A DNA stretch of 35,674 bases from UBA4644 sp964646225 (GTDB taxonomy: Bacteria > Bacillota > Clostridia > Oscillospirales > Butyricicoccaceae), in the NCBI GenBank assembly GCA_964646225.1, contig CAZYAD010000015.1, positions 1 through 35,674 on the forward strand, given 5' to 3'. A program made the translations under genes and the position numbers. Numbering within the stretch: the stretch's first letter is position 1; every line of letters starts with the position of its first letter. Under the pieces are notes generated by a model that made no database searches, was not told the origin of the DNA, and worked only from the letters and a program-made list of their open reading frames with translations. Shown here one piece after another: positions 29,980-35,674 of the stretch.

Positions 29980-30543
29980 TTACGCTCTGCGCAGCACCAG
30001 GGCGTCATATTTCTTGCCGCCCACCGTATGTACCCCCGGCTCCCTTCTGCACACCCGGAAGCCCAGCTTCTCGGCACAGCGCAGCATCCTGCGGTTGCCA
30101 GACCAGGTCTCCAGGTAGAATTCCTCGATCCCGGCCTCCCGATAATAGTCCATCATCGCCTTCAGCGCCCGGGTGCCCAGCCCTTTGCCCCACTGCTCCG
30201 AAGTGCAGATGGCGATGCTCAGGGCGCGGCGGAAGGACAGCGGATCGCCCGCTTCGGCAGGTGAGACCCATTCATACTGCTCGTCCAGCAGGTAGGAACT
30301 GACAAAGCCGATGTGCCGCCCCTCGTGCTCAATCTCCAGCCGCCAGCGGAGGGCATCCTCCGGGATGGCAGAGAGATATTCCATCATTTCTGCCCGCAGC
30401 TGCTCCGGATCCACCCGTTCGATGGGGGCCCAAGGGGTGTCGGCCCGGATCCAGTCCACCTCCACATTCATCCAGCGGATGTCATCGGCAATGTCCGATT
30501 CCCGGTAATCCCGCAAAACAAGATCCTTATACACAAGCTCCAT
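29980..30543 (-). CDS. GNAT family N-acetyltransferase
   Basis: A 187-residue acetyltransferase. The acetyl-CoA loop appears as QWGKGLGTRAL within SIAICTSEQ. The C-terminal NRRMLRCAEKLGFR is the usual end of the fold. The layout (LVLRDYRESDIADDIRW at the start) resembles RimJ/RimL-type enzymes, but the substrate cannot be read. AAGGAGG precedes the ATG at 30543. It lies 12 bases after polC on the same strand and is probably co-transcribed. Confidence 0.93.
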   Translation of the reverse strand: MELVYKDLVLRDYRESDIADDIRWMNVEVDWIRADTPWAPIERVDPEQLRAEMMEYLSAIPEDALRWRLEIEHEGRHIGFVSSYLLDEQYEWVSPAEAGDPLSFRRALSIAICTSEQWGKGLGTRALKAMMDYYREAGIEEFYLETWSGNRRMLRCAEKLGFRVCRREPGVHTVGGKKYDALVLRRA

Positions 30544-30555
30544 AGCATTTCCTCC

Positions 30556-33500
30556 TTACAGCATGGCGGCAAACAGATCCATCTGGTTGCTCTCCGGCAG
30601 ATCGCCCAGTGCGCCGATATCCCGCAGCGACTGAAGCACGGCGGAGGACGCCTTTCCACAGCGGATGGAAATGTCCTCCTGCGACATAAAGGGCTCCTTT
30701 TCCCGTTCCTCGGCAATGGACTGGGCCGCTGCCTCGCCCACGCCGCCCAGAGCCATAAAGGGCGGACGCAGACCGTCCTGCTCCACCTTGAAGGATTTGT
30801 AGTCCGAAAGATACAGATCCATGGGCAAAAAGCGGAAGCCCCGCTTGTAAAATTCGTGACACAGTTCCAGGACGATCATCTGATCCTCCTCCACAGCGGT
30901 GCGCTTGGGGAGGGCCTTCAATTCCCGGTATTTCCGGCAAATCGCCGCATCCCCCTGCAGCGCCGTGGCGCAGTCAAAGGCATCCAGCTTATTGCTGAAA
31001 TAGACGCAGTAATAGGCCAGCGGGTGATGCACCTTGAACCAGGCGATGCGGAAGGACATCATGGTATAGGCCACGGCGTGGCCGCGGGGGAACATATACT
31101 CGATCTTGTTGCAGGAATCGATGTACCATTGCGGGACCTCATGGGCCCGCATCTCCTCCTCCCACTCGGGCTTGAGGCCCTTGCCCTTTCGCACGGCCTC
31201 GGAGATGGTAAAGGAAAGCTTCTTGTCCAGGCCCACGGCGATGAGCTTGGTGGTGATGTCGTCGCGCACCGAGATGACCTCGTTGATGGTGGCCAGCCCC
31301 TGATTGATGATATCCTGAGCGTTGTTGCGCCAGACATTGGTGCCGTGGGACAGGCCGGAAATGCGGATCAGGCCCTCCAGCGTGGTGGGCATGGTCTCCA
31401 TCAGCATGGAACGGGCATTTTTTGTACCAAACTCCGGCACGCCGGCCGAGCCCGGCTGCTCCAGAATGTCATCGGTCTCGATGCCCAACGGGCTGATATC
31501 GGTAAAGGCCCGCATGGTATCCGGGTCGTCCAGAGGCACATCCATGGGATCCACACCGGTGAGATCCTGCAGATGGCGGATGATGGTGGGCACATCGTGC
31601 CCCAGCTCGTCCAGCTTCAGCAGGTTGTCGTGAATGGAATGGAAGTCGAAATGGGTGGTGATGATATCGGAGTTGGGGTCATCCGCCGGGTGCTGCACCG
31701 GTGTGAACTCATAGATCGTCCGGTCACCCGGGACGATGATCAGGCCGCCGGGATGCTGCCCCGTGGTGCGCTTGATGCCGGTGCAGCCCGAAACCAGATG
31801 GTTGATCTCGGCGTTGTTAACCACCCGGCCCCGCTCCTCCAGATATTTTTTTACAAAGCCGTAGGCGGTCTTATCCTTGACGGTGCCGATGGTTCCGGCC
31901 TTGAACACCTTGTCATTGCCGAACAGCTCCACCGTGTAGCGATGGATGCGGCCCTGACATTCACCGGAGAAATTCAGGTCGATATCGGGGGTCTTGTCCG
32001 CATTAAAGCCCAGGAAGGTGGCAAAGGGGATGTTAAAGCCGTCCTTGATCATTTTGGTGCCGCACTTCGGGCAGTCCATATCGGGCATATCCGCGCCGGT
32101 CTGATAGACCGGGTCGTTGTCCCACACCGAATGGCGGCAGCCGGGGCAGCGGTAATGGGGCTTGAGGGCGTTGACCTCCGTGATGCCGCTGAGAAACGCC
32201 ACAAAGGAGGAGCCCACCGAGCCTCGGGAGCCCACCAGATAGCCCATTTCGTTGGATTTGGCCACCAGCTTCTGGGCGATCATGTACATCACATCAAAGC
32301 CGTTTTTGATGATGGGGATCAGCTCTGCATCCACCCGCTCCGAGACAATCTGCGGGAGCCGGCCGTCCTCCTCATACAGCTCCCGCGCCTTTTCCCGGCA
32401 CATCCGCTCCAGATCCTCCGCACTGTTGGGAATGGAGGGGGGATAGCTGCCGGACAGCACCGGCTCGATGTGCTCGATCTGGTCGGCGATCTGATTTGGG
32501 TTCTTCACCACTACCTCATAGGCCCGCTGCGCTCCCAGATAGGCGAACTCCTCCAGCATCTCATCGGTGGTCTTGAAATACAGCGGCGCGGGGTCCTCCG
32601 CGTCCTTGAAGCCCATGCCTGCCTGGAGAATCTCCCGGTAAATGCTGTCCTCCGGCTCCAGGAAATGGACATCGCCGGTGGCGCACACCGGCTTGTGCAG
32701 GGCATCGCCCAGCTTGAGCACCGTGCGGTTGAAATCCCGCAGCTGCTCCTCATCCCGGGCCAGCTCCTTGTCCAGCAAAAAGCGGTTGTTGGCCAGGGGC
32801 TGGATCTCAAGGTAATCATAAAAGGAGGCCATCCGCATCAGCTCGCCCCAGGGCTTGCCCGCCACGATGGCATCGAACAGCTCGCCCGCCACGCAGGCCG
32901 AGCCGAGGATCAGGTTTTCCCGGCTGGCCGCCAGTTCGGACATGGGGATGATGGGCCGGCGGTTGAAATATTTCAGATGTGCGTCGGAGATCAGCCTGTA
33001 CAGCGCGATGAGGCCGGGCCGGTTTTTCACCAGAATGATCAGGTGGTAGCTTTTCTGCTTTTTATCCGGGCCTGTGCCTGCCCGCAGCCGCCCGATGGCG
33101 GCGTTGATCTCGTCCACGCGGGTGATGCCGCATTTCTCCTGCAGCATGGGGATAAACCGCAGGAAGATCTCTGCCAGCACAGCGGCATCATCCGAGGCGC
33201 GGTGGTGGTTGAATTTCAGATCCAGCGCGTCTGCGATGATATTGAGCTTGTGCCGGTTCAGCTGGGGCATCAGCGCCCGGGCCAGCTCGACGGTATCAAT
33301 GGAGCAGGCGGGACAGGACAGCCCCAGCTTTTCGCAGGCCGCGCCCACAAAGGCCATATCAAAGTCGGCGTTGTGAGCCACCAGCGGACGCGCCCCGCAG
33401 AATTCCAGAAAGCGTGGCAGCTCCACGCTGATGGGGTTGGCGTCCCGCACCATGTCCTCCCGAATGCCGGTCAGCTCGGTGATCCGCGCCGGTATGGGCT

Positions 33501-34926
33501 GGGAGGGTTTGACATAGCAATGGAACTGATCCCGGATGCGCCCACCGGCCACGATGCAGGCGGCGATCTCGATGATCTCGCAGCTGGCGGCGCTGAGGCC
33601 GGTGGTCTCCGTGTCGAACACCACGATCTCATCCTCCAGCAGAGCCGTGCTCTCGCCCTTGACGGCCCTTCCCTGCTCCAGATCGTCGATGCAATAGGCC
33701 TCGATGCCATAGAGCACCTTAATGTCGGTGCCGCTTTTTTTCAGGCTGGCCTGGGCCTTCATGGCCTCCGGGAAGGCCTGCACCACGCCGTGGTCGGTGA
33801 TCGCCAGCGCCTTGTGTCCCATGGAGGCCGCCAGCTTCAGCGCCTTGGCCGGGTCGCACAGGGCGTCCATGGCCGACATATTGGTGTGCAGATGCAGCTC
33901 CACCCGCTTGTCGGCGGCCTTGTCAGTGCGCATCTGCTTTTTTCCCTTGAGAATGGCGGTAAAGTTGAGCACCAGCTCCTTGTCGAACATGGAGTAATGC
34001 ACCATGCCCTGCACGATCACATAAGCGCCCTTTTTGATGCCGCCCTCCAGTTCGGCTGCTTCCTCATCCGGCAGCACCTTAGAGGCGCGGATGGAGCCGG
34101 TGCCATCGGAAAATTCAAAGATGACCACCGTTTTATCCCGGCCATTGAGCTTTTTGAACTCCACATAAAAGATTTCGCCCTCGGCGGTGATCTTTCCGCT
34201 GTCCATGTTCACATCCCCCAGCTTGATCAGCTCCCGGGCGAAGGGCTTGCCGTAAAGCACATCGTCGTCCTCCCTGGGACGGAACATGGGGAGGCTGGGA
34301 TCCCGCTTCTGGCCAAAGGCGCGGCGCTGAGGCTTTTCCGGCTGGGGCGCGGAGCGGGCGGGCTCTGCCGGACGGGGAGCCGGACATTCCCGGCTGGCAG
34401 CTTCCAACCGGGCGCGGCGTGCTGCCTCCAGCTGGCGGTCATCGGCGTCAGGGGCGGTGAGCTCCAGACGGACAGGCTGGCGCAGCAGCTCGGCGGCATC
34501 CCGCTCCAGTTCGCTGCGCAGCTGCTCCAGCCGGGTGGCGTGCCAGGCGGCGGCCACCCGCAGAGTCAGGCGATTTTCCGACAGCAAAAAATCAGCCTCC
34601 CGCAGACAGGGGGCCGCAGAGGGATATTTTCGGGAAAACAGCTCCCGCAGCGCCTCCTCCGAGGGCTGCCCGGGTGCCTCCGTCGCCGGACGCTCCGGCG
34701 CTTCCGCTTCCTCCGGAGCTTCCAGCAGCAGCTCCACACCGGCCACTCCATAGCTGCGGCAGATGGCCAGCCGGGCCGCCTCAAGGCGGGCCGCCGGAAC
34801 CGGGCGGCCGCTTTCCAGCCGCACCACCAGACCGGCCTCTGCCGGGGTCACGCCGATGACGGCGCATTCCCATACCGGTTCTTTTCCGGCAGCGTTTGGG
34901 AACAGATCGCAGAGACGCGCACTCAT
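30556..34926 (-). CDS. polC: DNA polymerase III subunit alpha, PolC type
   Basis: The replicative polymerase of low-GC Gram-positive bacteria, with built-in proofreading. The 1456 residues contain, in order: an N-terminal domain, a linker, and an OB-fold (about 220-330); a PHP domain beginning ELHLHTN (about 342); and an inserted 3'-5' exonuclease (DTETTG near 437, HNADFDMAFV, HHRASDDAAVLAEIF). Next come the PHP remainder, a zinc-binding stretch (CPGC...CPKC, about 915-950) and the polymerase active site DIDLNFSGE (near 983). The gene starts at 34926, overlapping the ispG stop as ATGA, with GGGGGAAA upstream. Full length: B. subtilis PolC is 1437. Confidence 0.98.
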   Translation of the reverse strand: MSARLCDLFPNAAGKEPVWECAVIGVTPAEAGLVVRLESGRPVPAARLEAARLAICRSYGVAGVELLLEAPEEAEAPERPATEAPGQPSEEALRELFSRKYPSAAPCLREADFLLSENRLTLRVAAAWHATRLEQLRSELERDAAELLRQPVRLELTAPDADDRQLEAARRARLEAASRECPAPRPAEPARSAPQPEKPQRRAFGQKRDPSLPMFRPREDDDVLYGKPFARELIKLGDVNMDSGKITAEGEIFYVEFKKLNGRDKTVVIFEFSDGTGSIRASKVLPDEEAAELEGGIKKGAYVIVQGMVHYSMFDKELVLNFTAILKGKKQMRTDKAADKRVELHLHTNMSAMDALCDPAKALKLAASMGHKALAITDHGVVQAFPEAMKAQASLKKSGTDIKVLYGIEAYCIDDLEQGRAVKGESTALLEDEIVVFDTETTGLSAASCEIIEIAACIVAGGRIRDQFHCYVKPSQPIPARITELTGIREDMVRDANPISVELPRFLEFCGARPLVAHNADFDMAFVGAACEKLGLSCPACSIDTVELARALMPQLNRHKLNIIADALDLKFNHHRASDDAAVLAEIFLRFIPMLQEKCGITRVDEINAAIGRLRAGTGPDKKQKSYHLIILVKNRPGLIALYRLISDAHLKYFNRRPIIPMSELAASRENLILGSACVAGELFDAIVAGKPWGELMRMASFYDYLEIQPLANNRFLLDKELARDEEQLRDFNRTVLKLGDALHKPVCATGDVHFLEPEDSIYREILQAGMGFKDAEDPAPLYFKTTDEMLEEFAYLGAQRAYEVVVKNPNQIADQIEHIEPVLSGSYPPSIPNSAEDLERMCREKARELYEEDGRLPQIVSERVDAELIPIIKNGFDVMYMIAQKLVAKSNEMGYLVGSRGSVGSSFVAFLSGITEVNALKPHYRCPGCRHSVWDNDPVYQTGADMPDMDCPKCGTKMIKDGFNIPFATFLGFNADKTPDIDLNFSGECQGRIHRYTVELFGNDKVFKAGTIGTVKDKTAYGFVKKYLEERGRVVNNAEINHLVSGCTGIKRTTGQHPGGLIIVPGDRTIYEFTPVQHPADDPNSDIITTHFDFHSIHDNLLKLDELGHDVPTIIRHLQDLTGVDPMDVPLDDPDTMRAFTDISPLGIETDDILEQPGSAGVPEFGTKNARSMLMETMPTTLEGLIRISGLSHGTNVWRNNAQDIINQGLATINEVISVRDDITTKLIAVGLDKKLSFTISEAVRKGKGLKPEWEEEMRAHEVPQWYIDSCNKIEYMFPRGHAVAYTMMSFRIAWFKVHHPLAYYCVYFSNKLDAFDCATALQGDAAICRKYRELKALPKRTAVEEDQMIVLELCHEFYKRGFRFLPMDLYLSDYKSFKVEQDGLRPPFMALGGVGEAAAQSIAEEREKEPFMSQEDISIRCGKASSAVLQSLRDIGALGDLPESNQMDLFAAML
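33909..33963. repeat. 55-base segment of polC repeated at the window end (copy 1)
   Basis: This stretch codes on the minus strand for PolC residues about 322-339 (FTAILKGKKQMRTDKAAD) and fits PolC exactly, so this copy is the genuine one. The same 55 bases recur at 35620-35674 without mismatch. Confidence 0.95.
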
Positions 34927-35619
34927 AGAGTTTCCCCCGTCATGGCCTCAACTTCAGAGATCAAGCGCGGAAGAAGCTCGCTTTCCTGTACTTTGTAAAG
35001 CACTTCGCCTTTCCGGATGATCAGGCCCTCTCCCCTGCCGCCGCAGATGCCGATATCGGCCTCCCGGGCTTCGCCGGGGCCATTGACCACACAGCCCATC
35101 ACAGCCACCGTCAGGCGGGCCTTCAGCGGTGCCAGGGCCTTTTCCACCTGCTCCGCCAGGCCGATCAGATCGATCTGTGTGCGGCCGCAGGTGGGGCAGG
35201 ACACGATCCGCGCGCCGCCCTCGTGGAGATCCAGCGCCTTGAGGATATCTCTGGCTGCATAGACCTCCCGCACCGGGTCTGCCGTCAGAGACACCCGCAG
35301 CGTGTCGCCGATGCCATCGGCCAGCAGCGCACCGAAGGCCGCCGCCGAGCGCAAGGTGCCGAAGTGCTCGTTGCCCGCTTCAGTCACGCCAAGATGCAGC
35401 GGATAGTAGCATTTCTGCGCCATCAGGCGATACGCCCGAATGGTTCCGAACACATTGGACATTTTCAACGACACGCAGATATCGAAAAAGCCGCAGTCCT
35501 CCAGCTGCTCGATATTCCGCAGCGCCGCCTGACAAAGGGTCTCCGGCGTGACGCCGTACTGCTCCCGCAGATCGGCATCCACGCTGCCGCTGTTCACTCC
35601 CACCCGGATGGGAACGCCC
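34923..35619 (-). CDS. ispG: 4-hydroxy-3-methylbut-2-enyl diphosphate synthase, 5' part missing
   Basis: IspG (GcpE) carries out the reductive ring opening that yields HMBPP in the non-mevalonate isoprenoid pathway, using a [4Fe-4S] cluster. About 230 residues of the C-terminal part are present. They include PIRVGVNSGSV, SCPTCGRTQID (two cluster Cys) and MGCVVNGPGEAREADIGI (third Cys and the conserved Glu). The family is about 350 residues, so roughly 120 N-terminal residues are lost. The frame is IspG-like back to 35619, then enters the repeated 55 bases and meets a TGA. A GTG at 35603 is inside the conserved domain and is not the real start. It overlaps polC, the usual clostridial order. 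Confidence 0.9.
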
Positions 35620-35674
35620 TGTCGGCGGCCTTGTCAGTGCGCATCTGCTTTTTTCCCTTGAGAATGGCGGTAAA
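35620..35674. repeat. 55-base terminal copy of a polC segment (copy 2), probable assembly artefact
   Basis: Exact copy, same orientation, of 33909-33963; the base before each copy differs. It breaks the ispG reading frame and ends exactly at the sequence end. The length equals a k-mer size used by common de Bruijn assemblers, which points to a wrong graph join rather than biology. Confidence 0.85.

Noticed and set aside
30313..34998. A 1,561-codon open frame on the plus strand, opposite polC
   Set aside because: It mirrors the codon structure of polC in a GC-rich genome, its translation has no domain, and PolC on the other strand is complete and unmistakable.
1..35674. Prophage, insertion sequence, integron or CRISPR array
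   Set aside because: No transposase, integrase, phage structural gene or regularly spaced repeat was found; base composition and gene packing are even throughout.

Overview
The window is a gene-dense, GC-rich (about 60% by eye) chromosomal segment of a spore-forming Clostridia-type Firmicute, most like the Oscillospiraceae (Eubacteriales). The placement rests on gene content: a Gram-positive PolC-type replicase, spoIVA, a spoIVFB-type protease, the TIGR03960/TIGR03936 pair, DegV with DUF1836, and the ispG-polC order common in Clostridia. No phage, transposon, integron or CRISPR sequence was seen. No gene-free stretch exceeds about 230 bases. The two longest gaps are 2428-2636 (two terminator hairpins) and 16626-16854 (divergent promoters).

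Layout. 1-2231 (minus): a flavoprotein oxidoreductase, acpS and a lipoprotein cut by the left edge, behind a perfect consensus promoter. 2341-2427 (plus): tRNA-Leu(GAG) with its terminator. 2637-4587 (minus): obgE and a membrane-anchored Gly/Tyr-repeat protein. 4752-8055 (minus): tig, clpP and clpX, the protein-quality-control block. 8096-11622 (minus): rplS, lepB, ylqF/rbgA, rnhB, yraN and a metallophosphoesterase, tightly packed with several ATGA overlaps. 11740-16625 (minus): spoIVA, a small SpoIVFA-like membrane protein, a SpoIVFB-like protease, and the TIGR03960/TIGR03936 radical-SAM pair.

16855-17721 (plus) is a PheA-like protein with a degraded active site. 17847-20768 (plus) is a BlaI / M56-metalloprotease / membrane-protein operon with two clear operator dyads. 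20820-24517 (minus) holds DUF1294, an SGNH hydrolase, GTP-type pckA and rsmA. 24688-25590 (minus) holds two small membrane-anchored proteins (DUF4830 and BofC-like). 25742-28282 (plus) is a class A PBP. 28426-29893 (plus) is DegV plus DUF1836. 29980 to the right edge (minus) is ispG-polC-GNAT.

Most genes are housekeeping: replication, translation, ribosome assembly, secretion, proteolysis, isoprenoid and lipid synthesis, and sporulation. The best candidates for something undescribed are the BlaI/M56 operon, whose sensor domain is not penicillin-binding, and the chorismate mutase / prephenate dehydratase / ACT relic, which looks like a ligand sensor rather than an enzyme. The last 55 bases exactly copy an internal polC segment and break ispG; this looks like an assembly-graph artefact and the right edge should not be trusted.
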